Assembly (NCBI GenBank): GCA_023105745.1
Contig: JALGQZ010000003.1
Location: forward strand, 41,741,185-41,805,184
Length of the DNA stretch: 64,000 bases
Reading direction: 5' to 3'
From: Austropuccinia psidii
Taxonomy: Eukaryota; Basidiomycota; Pucciniomycetes; Pucciniales; Sphaerophragmiaceae
Numbering within the stretch: position 1 is the stretch's first letter; each line of letters starts with the position of its first letter. Under the pieces are notes generated by a model, which was not told the origin of the DNA, did no database searches, and was given only the letters and a program-made list of their open reading frames with translations. Below, piece by piece: positions 12,001 to 23,312 of the stretch. The translations under genes and the position numbers were made by a program.

Positions 12001-14320
12001 AATCAAACAGAGGTATCACAAAACACACATAGAACCAAACTTCAAAGAAGGGGACAAATTGTTAGTATCTACACTCAACTTTAATAACCTTAAGGGACCA
12101 AAGAAAATGAGAGACACATTTTTGGTTCCTTCACTATCATCACAATGATAGGGAAAAATTCAGTGGTGGTTAGACTTACATAGGAATTCTCTAGGAAACA
12201 CCCAGTATTTGCAGTGAGTTTGTTCAAACCCTACTTCCTGACAGGAGAGGATGAGTTCCCCCAAGGAACACTCCCCTGACCCTGTGAAAATATCATCAAG
12301 GCCAGGAAGATAATACTGAATGGGAAATACCAGAGACAATATGTAAGGTGTGGATATGAAACTTTGATTAAAAATCAAGTACTTTTCCTGTCCTCAAAAT
12401 TTGTATAAGGTAAAATTCAGTTAAAAATAGTATGAAATATTATTTTTAAGAGAAAACACGCCAATTTTATTGTTTATAACTTTATTAGTATAAAACAATA
12501 ATATAAAAATTTATTGTTTTACCAACAATAAAGATTTATCCAAAAAATACTCTACAAGAGATATTTTAAGGCTACAAAAGAAATTTCTTCAAGAGCAATT
12601 TCAATTGGAATTAATTGAGCAAAGAACTGCAAGCAATTAATTAAAGAACAAAGTCTTTAAAAAGAATATTAAAGAGAAAACACGCCCAAAAGTGACCAGA
12701 GTGAATTTGAAAACAAAGTGACAAAGTTAACAGTGATGAAAGATGCTTTAATTCACTTTTGGGGTGGTTCAGGGGTAAAAATGATTATAAGAGTTACAAA
12801 CAATGATTATAATGATTTTTTCACGTGGTTAAAAGGATTAAAATGATTTAAAAGTGGTGGTTGGAATCTTTGATTGATTGGTTTAACAGTTTTAAACTAA
12901 TTAATAAAAGGAAAAGATTCTAACATGAAGAGAAAAGTGGGGCAAAGAAGACATTCTTTTATAGCCATCAATTCTCTTACTCCAAAAGTAAAATTTACTC
13001 TTGTCAGTCGTGAAAAACAGTCTGACAACAGAAAAGCCAATTATGGCATCATTGAACCCTGGTTTAGACCAAAAAGGGCTGGTTTAAGCCATTTTTAGCC
13101 ATTTTTAGCCATGTTAGACCCTTAAATCAGCCATTACTATAGCAATACCAGGCCTAGAGCCTTCAAAACACGTCAGAATGTGTGTCAGAGGCGTAGAAAC
13201 CAGTTAAAACTGTTTTTATTATGATTGTTTTATCTTAAGGGTAGTTTTACCATCTTGGCAACAGCTAAAACTACCCCAGTTGGTATCAAAACCTCATCAT
13301 CAATTGAGTCCACAGACCCTGTAACTCAATTCCAGGCCAAAAGTGATGAACTTTTGCGTGAATTTTGACATCCCACGCCTGTCAGCAAGGATTTTGGGGG
13401 TCTAGCTCCCCCTTAGAGCTGGAGTTCCTTTCCCCCCCCAAATTTAATCTTTCCAATTTATTTTTCCTTTAATTCCTCATCATGTATTATACTTATAATT
13501 TACACATGTAATTCAATTCAATTGTACAGTACAATACAGTAATAATTGACACCTCATATGTAAATCAAAGTTCACTTATGTAATACACGCGCACATTTTG
13601 ACATTTCAATTGAATTCAATTGAAAATACTTTAATTCCTCATAACTTCTAAACTAAACACAACACCTCAATTTTAACACAAAAATTGATGGTTAACACCA
13701 CATGTGGTGTGAATTAAATTAAGGTTTTGAGGATTTTCAACTTTTGTATTGAAAATACTAAAAACTTAATTTAAGCTTATTTAGAGTTGAGTTACAAAAA
13801 TTTCACTCAGAGGTGACCCCACCTGATTTTTTATGAGGAATCCAATGGTGAAATAAAATTTATATGTTTATTTATTGGATAAAAAGTTATAATAAATTTT
13901 ATTTAACTTTTTTCCAAATTTATTTATTTTTTCACAATTTTGTTAAAATTTCATTTTTACTTAAATTTTTCAAGTATAAATGTAATTTTATATTTACAAA
14001 ATTTAAAGTAATTTTATTTTTAAATTATAATTAATTTTTTATTTTTAATATAATTTTATATTTATATTTTTTATTTTTATTTTAATAATATAAATAAATT
14101 TATTTTATTTATATTAATATGTTATTTTTTATATTTGTGGTCTTTTGGGTATATGAAATTACCTCTAAGGCTCACACAATATTTTGTTAGATTCAAGAAC
14201 CAAACAGCAGATAAGGCTAAATGGTTGGCAGAAGATTCCATACCAGGTGATCAACTTACCTGAGAAGATTGAGAGCCTCTATGAGGGTTGAACAGTATCA
14301 GAAATGATGAGCCTTTTTTG
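9035..14320 (+). pseudogene. Family A pol relic (A'), split by a solo LTR
   Basis: Begins in the protease with a normal aspartate (IIDSGAHCS, Asp codon 9051-9053) and continues through RT (GDFRALN-like at about 9690; YIDDIIIYS at about 9985), RNase H (about 10420, LHIDAACSQG), integrase zinc region and core (11390-11671, SDRDPNFTS; 11681-11950, AERMIQTM) to the chromodomain at about 12290-12341. That domain resumes at 14182 as FVRFKNQTADKAKWLAED. Frequent stops and indels. It keeps two features lost in the younger element A: the protease Asp and the chromodomain core. Confidence 0.85.
12342..14176 (-). repeat. Solo family B LTR, target duplication CAATA
   Basis: Plus strand starts TGTAAGGTGTGG and ends AAGGCTCACA (1835 bp), the reverse of the B sense orientation. 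The 5 bp CAATA is present at 12337-12341 and again at 14177-14181, a perfect target duplication. Removing LTR and one duplication rejoins the A' chromodomain in frame (RQY-FVRF). No internal B sequence lies next to it, so it is a solo LTR left by LTR-LTR recombination. Confidence 0.92.
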
Positions 14321-14331
14321 GAGGGAGGGTA

Positions 14332-17300
14332 TGTCAACCTGTGATTCAAAACCAGAGCACAAGCATGAAAGCCAAATACCAAAAACCAATGCTAGAGCAA
14401 AATACTACCAAAAACATGGAGCCAAGCCAAACAAGCTCATATGGTATCAAAAAAAAGAGGGAACCCACCTGTTTCCAAATATAAAAGTCCCATAATAATA
14501 GGAAAAAGAATAACAAAGTTATTCCTTCTCACAAAAGCTACTGAGCATCAACCTTAATTTTCACCTCTCATCTGCAATCCAGATAAAAAGGCTTAACCCG
14601 AGAAAATGGGTAGTATAATTGAATATCTAAGGGCTATCCAATGGTACTAGCCAAACTGATCTAACACCACAATCACATATTTTGTGTCCAAAATAAGGTC
14701 AAATAAGGGTGAATAAAATATTCACCTCTCATCTAACTTCTACAGTTTTATTTTGAGATACCTAAAGTGGGTTCCTTTTGGAAATGTAACAATCAGGGAT
14801 ATCTGATGGGCCCATCCACTTCTCCAAATCCCATACAAACAAAACTGATGGGGAAAACAAACTTCAGAAATATTTTGGGAATATAATACATATCAATAAC
14901 AAGACTTGTACATGGCATACCTTTGGGAGGTACCATTGTGTATATCCCATCCAGGGCTACACAGTGAACTATCTTTGAGCTCAATATCTTACAACTGACA
15001 AACATATAGCAGTTTCAAAGTTAAAATCCCACAGATTGGCCAATACACCTTCACTGTGGGATGCTGTAAGGTGTGGATATGAAACTTTGATTAAAAATCA
15101 AGTACTTTTCCTGTCCTCAAAATTTGTATAAGGTAAAAAATCAATTAAAAATAGTAAGAAATATTATTTTTAAGAGAAAACACGCCAATTTTATTGTTTA
15201 TAGCTTTATTGATCTAAAAAAATAATATTATAAAGATTTATTTTTTACCAACAATAAAAATTTATCCAAAAAAAACTCTACAAGAGATATTTTAAGGCTA
15301 CAAAAGAAATTTCTTCAAGAGCAATTTCAATTGGAATTAATTGAGCAAAGAACTGCAAGCAATTAATCAAAGAACAAAGTCTTCAAAAAGAATATTAAAG
15401 AGAAAACATGCCCAAAAGTTACCAGAGTTAATTTGGAAACAAAGTGACAAAGTTAACAGTGATGAAAGATGCTTTAATTCACTTTTGGGGTGGTTCAGGG
15501 GTAAAAATTATTATAAGAGTTACAAATACTGATTATAATGATTTTTCCACGTGGTTAAAAGGATTAAGCTGATTTAAAAATGGTGTTTGGAATCTTTTAT
15601 TGATTGGTTTAACAATGTTTAAACTAATTATAAAAGGAAAAGATTCTAACATGAAAAGAAAAGTGGGGCAAAGAAGACATTCTTTTATAGCCAGCAATTT
15701 TCTTACTCAAAAAGTAAAATTTAACAGAAAAGCCAATGATGGCATCATTTAACCCTGGTTTAGACCAAAAAAGGGCTGGTTTAAGCCATTTTTAGCCATT
15801 TTAGACCCTTAAATCACCCATTACTATAGTAATACCTGGTCTAGAGCCTTCAAAACACGTCAGAATGTGTGTAAGAGACGTAGAAACCAGTTAAAACTGT
15901 TTTTACTATGTTTTTCTTATCTTAAGGGTAGTTTTACCCTCTTGGCAACAGCTAAAACTACCCCAGTTGGTATCAAAACCTCATCATCAATTGAGTCCAC
16001 AGACCATGTAACTCAATTCCAGGCCAAAAGTGATCAAATTTTGCGTGAATTGTGACACCACACGCCTGACAGCAAGGATTTTGGGGGTCTAGCTCCCCCT
16101 TAGAGCTGGAGTTCCTTTTCCCCCCCAAATTTAATCTTTCCAATGTCTTTTTCCTTTAATTGCTCATCATGTATTATACTTATAATTTACATATGTAATT
16201 CAATTGAGTTGTAAAGTTCAATACAGTAATAATTGACACCTCATATGTAAATCAAAGTTCACTTATGTAATACACACGCACATTTTGAAATTTCAATTGA
16301 ATTCAATTGAAAATACTTTAATTCCTCATAACTTCTAAAATATACACAACACCTCAATTTTAACACAAATTTTGGTGATTAACACTACATGTGATGTGAG
16401 TTGACTTAAAGTTTTGAGTATTTTCAATTTTCATACAGAAAATACTGAAAACTTAATCCAAGCTTATTTAGAGTTGAGTTACAAAACTTTCACTCAGGGG
16501 TGACCCCACCTGATTTTTTCTGAGGAATCCAATTGTGAAATAATTTTTATATGTTTATTTATTAGATGAAAAGTTATCATATATTCTATATAACTTTTTA
16601 CCAAAAATATTTTAATTTCACAAATTTTATTCAAAATTTATTTTTACTTGATTTTTACAAGTAAAAATATAATTTCATAATTTTAAATTTTATTGTAATT
16701 TTGTCTTTAAATCATAATTGAATTGCGATTTTTAAATATGGATTTGTGTTTATATTTAAATTTCTATCTTTATAATATAAATAAACTTATTTTATTTATA
16801 TTTATATCTTAATTTATCTTTTGTGGTCTTTTGGGTATATGAAAATACCTCTAAGGCTCACAGATTCTATCCCATAACTACTATTATGAGGTGTCAAACA
16901 GACTAAGAAGCATGTTTATACTTTCATACCTCATAGTTAGTTCAATAATGGGGTCCCATACAGTTTCTGTACAGCATTCTATGCTTCAGACATGTCAGAA
17001 GAGGGCTGTGTGGTCTTCAGATAAAGCTTTTCCCCTGTATTGGGGAAAACTGCACAGATGTGGTTTCAAAACCACATCTGACCCCAATACAGAGTATACA
17101 GGCCTTGTGCGACCCTCAAGCCAGAGCTCTGAAGTGAAAAATATTCACTTCCTCTACATGAATGGTCTAGAGGACCTTTCCATCCCCTTTCAGGATAAAA
17201 GGAGGCCTTTTATCTTCCAGAAAAGGAATCCCCATCCTTCTCTTGAATTCCTACCTAGTACAGCTGTCAAAAACAGTTATACTATTGTAAAACAATCACG

Positions 17301-17517
17301 TATACCTTAAATCTTAGTTCATTGTATCTCTGATTATAGTCACCCAGCTGATATGACTGCACGCAGGGCTTTCAACAGGGCTCACCACCACTATTCCCCA
17401 TAGTAAAGCCCTCATATCTTGAATTAAAACCTTTTTTAATATTTAAAATCCATGTCACAGTCAGATTTAAAGTTGTAAATGCTTTTATTACCACTTCATC
17501 ATAGACTCAGCCTGACA
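14332..17517 (+). repeat. 3' LTR of A', split by a solo B LTR
   Basis: Starts TGTCAACCTGTG after the purine run GGAGGGAGGGTA (14320-14331) and ends AGCCTGACA. It aligns with both LTRs of element A. Positions 15065-16862 are a later insertion. The open frame at 16891-17310 recurs at 28488 and 36679 because these are copies of the same LTR; I do not treat it as a gene. Confidence 0.85.
15065..16862 (-). repeat. Solo family B LTR inside A' LTR
   Basis: Starts TGTAAGGTGTGG and ends AAGGCTCACA on the plus strand (1798 bp). Flanks are GATGC (15060-15064) and GATTC (16863-16867), a five-base target duplication with one change. Carries diagnostic bases (CACACGCACATTTTGAAA, TTCTAAAATATAC) that mark one sub-variant of the B LTR. 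Confidence 0.88.
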
Positions 17518-17937
17518 CCAGAAAACCCACTATGTATATCAGGAATCAGTTTCAGCAAATCTTCTCACTGAAGAATTCATACAGCTGGGTTCATTAATAC
17601 AGCTGGTAAATACTTGTACAGGATAGATATTCCAAATACAGTTTGGATTCACAATACTTAAGCTTTATGATAACCAAATTCCACCACACCTCTTGTTCAG
17701 ACCCTTTACATCCATACAGGGGCTGTATTATTCAAATCAATTTTAATGAAGATTACTCTTAAGAAAATTAACTTTTTGGCTCAGGGCTGGTGGATTCTCA
17801 CATATACCAGCCCCTATTCTTCCCCCTGGGGACGTTTCCCAATTATTTAATATAGTTGATTTTTTATTTCATCAATATTCTCACTCTTCTTTTTAGGCAT
17901 TATATTTCTTGCTATTAAGTTATCCTTTGCATCCTTT
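17518..17937. other. Unassigned stretch between A' LTR and F LTR
   Basis: No open frame of note. It contains a G/C-rich patch (CCAGCCCC, CCCCCTGGGGACG at about 17803-17832) unlike the surrounding AT-rich DNA. It may belong to the LTR or 3' end of family D, whose gag lies downstream, but I cannot show this. Confidence 0.3.
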
Positions 17938-20023
17938 TGTAAGGTTTGTCTATGAAACTCTTGATAATAGTAACAATATCAAGAGTACTATGACTTTCCT
18001 CAGTAGAAAGATATAATATAACAAAATATTATAACCACAAATTTAAATATAATTATCAGAGATAGTTATATATAAAAATAAATTTAATTACTATTATAAA
18101 ATATAATAATAATAAGAAATATAATAATTATAATGAATTATAATTATTCTATTATTGTTATAGTCACTGACAATTATAACAATGAGAAGTGTAAAGCTGT
18201 TAATGAGACAATTACACATGGAGAATATAAATATTTAACCACTTATAAATAATATAAAGATTATTTATAAAAGAATTAAAACACACACTGTGAAGAAATA
18301 ATTCTTATAGCAAAATTCTATATAAAAAAACTAATAATAGATAAAATAATATGAAATTTTAGAGAAAAACTTCATTATAATATAAGTTAATACAACAAGT
18401 CAAATACAACAGTTATTATAGTAAAAGAGTATTTTAAGTTCAAAACACGTCAAAAATCAATAATTTCAATGATAAAACAAGTTCTTATGATTAAAATTAT
18501 GATTAAAGAGTTTTAAGAGGAATTTGTGGATTCAAAAGAGAGTTAAGATTATACTTTTCTAATATAACATATATTATTGATTATTACAACAATAATCTGA
18601 ATTATATGATTTCAATTCTTTAATTTACAATTAATAAGGAACAAAATTCTTAAGAATTACTTTTAATAATAAGATTTTATAAATAATAAAACTTTACCTG
18701 TTTAAATTTCCAGTATGATTGGATTGATTAATGATGGGCAAAAATAGTGATGAAAAGTGAAAACCCATGCTTAAAAATGAAGTTCTTAACTTAAGGTAAC
18801 TTACTTTTAATTCCAATTTAAAGTTACCAGAGTTATTCTTAACTACAAGTAACTTTAATCCTCATTTAAATTAATTATTTTAAGTTTTAATATAAAATAA
18901 GTTTATTTATACTAAATTTCATCACATGAACAACTTAAAAATAGAGTTTCCAGAAGAAATCTATTGAAGTCAATTTTTAATTAATTTTTACAGAAATTAT
19001 AATTTTCTTTGAGCTGAATTAAAAGAGTAAATATCCAGGCTAATTACCCAGGAAATTCATTCATAAAAGATACTTAAAATTTAATTTATATATAGATAAT
19101 ATTAAATTGTAATCTGTGTGAAATCTTCAAGCCAATCAATAAAGAATTGAATTTTTAATGAATTTTTGAATTTATTGCTATTTTTTGACGTAAAATAGCA
19201 ATACACACTAAGCCTTAACTTTTGATAAGGTTTTAATGCTTGTAGCCTTAAGTCTTTAAGCTTATTTAAGCTTTTTAAGCTTGAAACCTTAACTTCAAGC
19301 CTGAATATTGGGATTTACCCTGTGGCAGCTTGAAATTCCTGTCCAATTTGGGGTAAAACCAGTTTAAACTTAATGTTGGATCAAAGTCTAATCTTAAAGT
19401 TTAAATTATGTTTAAAATCCTCCAATACAGGTGGACAACCTTAATCGAATCCTTGCAGATCCAAAAGGTTGGGTACCCCAGCTCTGTTTGGTCTTTTTCC
19501 TTTGTCCCACCTTTTTGCGTGGATTTTGCCCTTTTATTTATTTAAAGCCATACTATGGCCTTAAACCCTTTTAAATTGAGCCCACTCAGGATTTACATCC
19601 TGTATGGCAAATCCTTAGCTCATTCAGTAATTATACACAACACCTCAATTTTAACTAAAATTTTGGTAAGTTTGCATAAACCTTATGCAACTTTAAATTT
19701 AAGCTTATTTAAGCTTAAATTTAACAATTTTAAAAAATGTTAAAAAAGTTACATTAGTCCTGTGAGTTTCTTAAATCTTCCAATAACATAATAAATAAGT
19801 ATTTTTGGGTATAATACCCTATGGGTGTACCCTAGGTTATTTTTGGTGTAGAATCCAAAAATGAAATAATATTCATAACTTTTTTTATCCAAAAGAATTT
19901 ATACTTATTTTTTGTTATTCCTTATTTTAAATTAAATTAAAAAGTCTGTTGAAGACAAATTTAAATGTGTATAAAGTCCTTTGTGGCCTTATGGGTATGT
20001 TATATATACCTCACAGGCTCACA
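17938..20023 (-). repeat. Solo LTR of a further family (F), target duplication CCTTT
   Basis: Begins TGTAAGGTTTGTC and ends ACAGGCTCACA (2086 bp). CCTTT is found at 17933-17937 and 20024-20028, a perfect target duplication. The ends resemble those of B and C, and a stretch near the right end (TTGTGGCCTTATGGGTAT) matches the B LTR end (TTGTGGTCTTTTGGGTAT). Most of the interior does not align with B. Very AT-rich from 18000 to 19100. Strand is by analogy with B. Confidence 0.85.
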
Positions 20024-20028
20024 CCTTT

Positions 20029-20958
20029 CCTCACCTGTTCAGGACAGGTTTGGTGGCCATATCCTTATTAACCCTTCTATTTCTTTCTGACATGTTGAAA
20101 AATTTGAATTGGACTTTTTTGTGGTTTGCTCTTTAATTCTTATTCATATTTCTTCATTGTGGATTTTCTTATATGTATCTTATTAGTAATATTACCTTAT
20201 TTTTACTCTTAAGTTTACTCACTCTTATTCCAATCCTTGAGCCCTTCATAAGTGAGTTCCAGTCAACTGAATGCCATTTCCTCTCCACTTTAAAGATTCC
20301 CTGTGAAATTATATTAATTAGCTCACAATTCATTCTTTCTTTTCATTCTTTTAGAATTCATTTCTCTCATTCATGAAATATGATGTCTTTCTGAATTCAT
20401 TATTTTTCTTGATTTTATCATTTTTATGAATTTATGATTTCTCCTCAATTTTCATCTCATACATTTCATTCCTATAAACATTTACTCTCTTTTGATTCCT
20501 TAATTCTAATGACCATTTCTCTCTAACCTACTTCTTTAATCATTTTTAAATTTTCTTTCTTTATTTCATTCAGGCTTATAGGTTTCATATTGATTGGGAC
20601 TCAATAGGAGAATTGATTCAGATTCAGGATTTTGTTGGATCGGATTGAATTTTCTTTACTGTTGAATTCCTCAAAAATGCTTTATTGACCTCAAGAATGG
20701 AATTGATTGATTGATCTGATTTTGACTCATCAAGATTTTGATTGACTGATTTGATATCTCAAGACTTTTAATTTATTTGAAGATATTATTTATATTAAAT
20801 TTTAATTGAATTTAATTGCTCTATTTATTGATTAAAACTCTTCAAATTTCATCAAAAGTTTGATTTATTCCTCCAGATTCCAATTCTATTTGATTTGATT
20901 TGGTCAAGGCTTGTCTTCTTCCTCAAGTATTATCAAGTTATTTTCCCATTCTTCAATA
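20029..20958 (+). other. Probable 5' leader of family D element
   Basis: The sequence TCAGGACA at about 20039-20046 followed by GGTTTGGTGGCC looks like an LTR end plus primer-binding site, comparable with CTGACA-TTTTGGGGGCC in element A. The distance from there to the gag ATG (about 910 nt) is close to that in A (about 925 nt). The 3' half carries loosely repeated GATTGATT / TTTGATTT motifs. No coding content seen. Confidence 0.35.
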
Positions 20959-21828
20959 ATGACAGTTCAGCATAGCCCTTCAGCCAAGAATACAATATCT
21001 CAAAGAAATAAAGCTGCTCTCACTCCTACAGCAAGGGCTCCTGTTGACCACACACCATCAGTTCATCAAATGAGTTAAAATTTGGACGGAGGACCATCAA
21101 TGGAAGGAGAAGCACCCTCCAGAAGAGGAGGTGTGAAGTAAAGAAGATCAGGATCATTCTCTGGCTTTTTGGGTGCCTATCCAAGCATATCTCAAGGTCC
21201 AGACACTGATTAGTGGAAGCTGAAGATGAAGAGGGGGAGGAATCTGTGTAAGAGCAAGATTCTGAAGAAACTGAAGTGGCAGCTTCCTTGGAAGGTGCTC
21301 GCGAGCCTTCTGAAGCTTCAAATCTAGCCGTTTTCAATCAACCTCTTGCCTCTCAAGCTGAACCAAATTTCCCCATGATTATGGAGCAGATGATGCAATT
21401 CATGGGAAAACTCACTCAAGAAGTTTCCCCCAGGGACAACTCAAGAGCCCCAGCATTCAAGACTCCACCAATGAAGTCACCTGATCCTTTTGATGGTGAT
21501 TAAGGCCATAAATTGGGAGTATTAATCCAATCCGGTCAATCAATTTTCCATAATGACTCAGAAAACGTATTCTCTGAAAGGAATAAGTTTCTTTACTCAA
21601 CTGCTTTTCTCACTGGTAGAGATGCAAAATGGAGTGAACCATATCTCTCAATTATCTCCAATGAAGACCCATCCTATCTCCTCAATAACTGGAAGTTGTT
21701 TCAAATACAGCTATTCACTCTTTTTGGTGACTCCAATGAATTCAGGAAAGCTGAACAAGGGTTGAATAATCTCAGGATGAAGTAAAGTGTTCCTTTTTTC
21801 TTGTAAATTGCTGACTTCAGAAGCCTAA
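20959..21828 (+). pseudogene. Family D gag relic (retrotransposon Gag capsid type)
   Basis: The ATG at 20959 opens MTVQHSPSAK, a start I associate with a gypsy gag class of rust fungi. The N-terminal region is Ser/Pro/Glu-rich with stops. From about 21300 the capsid block is clear: AFKTPPMKSPDPFDGD, then SGQSIFHND, RDAKWSEPYLS, WKLFQIQLFTLFGD, ending with IADFRSLM at the boundary with the A LTR fragment. The pattern from FDGD to LFTLFGD fits the Retrotrans_gag domain. In-frame stops at several sites; everything downstream is missing. Confidence 0.75.
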
Positions 21829-22825
21829 TGTAAGCCTGTGACTCAAATCCAGAGCACAAGCATGACATCCAGAAGACCATAAACCAATGGTAGAGCAAAA
21901 TATCACCAAAACATGGAGCTGAGGCATACAATCTCAAAATGTATCAGACAAAAAAGGATACTCACCTGTTTCTAAACATACAAATCCCATGATCATAGGA
22001 CAAAGAATAACAAATTTATTCCCCCTAAAAAAAGTTCCTGAGCAGAAACCTTAATTTACACCTCTCATATGAAATCCAGAGAAAGAGGCTTTGTACCATG
22101 AGTTGGCTATTCAAATTTGAGCTCTAAGTCAGGGGTATTCAATGGTACTAGCCAAATTGAGCCAGCACCAAAACTATTCAAGTTATGCCAAAATAAATCC
22201 AAAGGAGGAGGAACAAAATATTCACCTCTCATCTAACTTCTACAGTTTTAGTCTAAGATATTTAAAGTAGGGTCATTTTGGAAAGAGAACCATCAGGAAT
22301 ATCTGATGGTTCCATCCATTTTCTGATATCTCATCTAGAACAAAAGGTATGGAGCAAACAGGTTCCTTACAGATTTTGAGATGATCATATATCTGAAGGA
22401 CTCAAATTGAACATGGCATAACTCTGCAATATTTAATGTTAACCATACCAAATGAGGTACCATTGTGTATATCACATTCAGGTCTTCACAATGAACCAAT
22501 TCTGAGCTTGATATCTTAAAAACTGACAGTGTTATAGCAGGTTTAGGGTCAAAAGCTCACATTTAGACCAATACAGCTTGAATGTGGGAACCTATCCAAT
22601 ACCTATCATTATGAGGTGTCAAATACACAAATAAGCTTTCTTTTACTTCAATACCTCATTTTTCAGTCAAATACAGGGGTCCTTACAGGTTCTGTACAGC
22701 ATCTGACATGTCAGAAGCACCAGAACACACCTGTTAAATCCATTGGGAAAATCTTCACCCTGTGTAGGGTTAAACTGACAACTTGTTGTTCTAAAACCGC
22801 ACTTCCACCCCATTGTCACAACCAT
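21829..22825 (+). repeat. Truncated family A LTR
   Basis: Starts TGTAAGCCTGTGACTC and follows the element A LTR for about 1 kb, including the segment GAGGTGTCAAATA...CAATACCTCAT. Similarity fades near 22825 and the A LTR end (CAGCCTGACA) is absent. It sits directly against D gag. Probably an old solo LTR that has lost its right third. Confidence 0.7.
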
Positions 22826-23312
22826 GGAAATTCACCCTCTTCTTGTACTGATGAGTTTACTGTTTTGTATGAGATGGTGTTGTTTTTTAGCTTTACACAT
22901 GCTGTGAATAGTCAGGCTGCTGAGATTTAAATAAGAGTGTGTATTGAATTCAGCATTTTGTAATTAGTTTTGACTTTCATGAGGTGAGAAGTGCTGTAAA
23001 GAATTTTTATTCTGTTTTTAAGGTTTCAAGTGGGGTTACTGTGGATAGAAAATAAGGTACTCCTGTGGCTGTGTTGGGAATGAACTTCAGTAAATGCATG
23101 GGGTTGAGCTTTTCATTATTTGACTTTTATATGTTGAATGCAAGATGACTTATTTGTTGTAACTAGTTTTTTATGTGTAACTTGATTTTTGCATATTAAT
23201 AATGAAATTCAATAATTTACTTAAAACATACACTGCCCTTTGGTGCCTGTGCCATGGTTTCATGAATCAACTCCAGCTCCTTACTGTAAAAATTACCTTT
23301 TGGTGTAAGCTT
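22826..23312. other. Unassigned stretch between A LTR fragment and E
   Basis: No open frame of note and no match to the LTRs in this window. Since E is on the minus strand and its pol ends just to the right, this could be the 3' untranslated region or LTR of E. Confidence 0.25.

Larger units (their letters stand above)
9035..17517 (+). mobile_element. Element A': old family A copy, 5' part beyond window, hosting three insertions
   Basis: Collinear with element A from its protease to the end of its 3' LTR. It is broken by the C element on the left (at 9034), by a solo B LTR in the chromodomain (12342-14176), and by a second solo B LTR in its 3' LTR (15065-16862). Coding sequence resumes exactly across the first solo LTR, and LTR sequence resumes across the second. 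Its many stops and frameshifts make it clearly older than element A. Confidence 0.85.

Noticed and set aside
15867..16055. 62-codon frame opening MCKRRRNQLKLF, recurring at 27345 and 47027
   Set aside because: It lies in the B LTR on the strand opposite to transcription, and recurs only because the LTR recurs. Frame and start vary among copies, and no domain is visible.
16891..17310. 139-codon frame opening MSNRLRSMF, recurring at 28488 and 36679 with shorter length
   Set aside because: Part of the A LTR. Lengths differ (139, 63, 63) because of stops, so it is not maintained as a protein.
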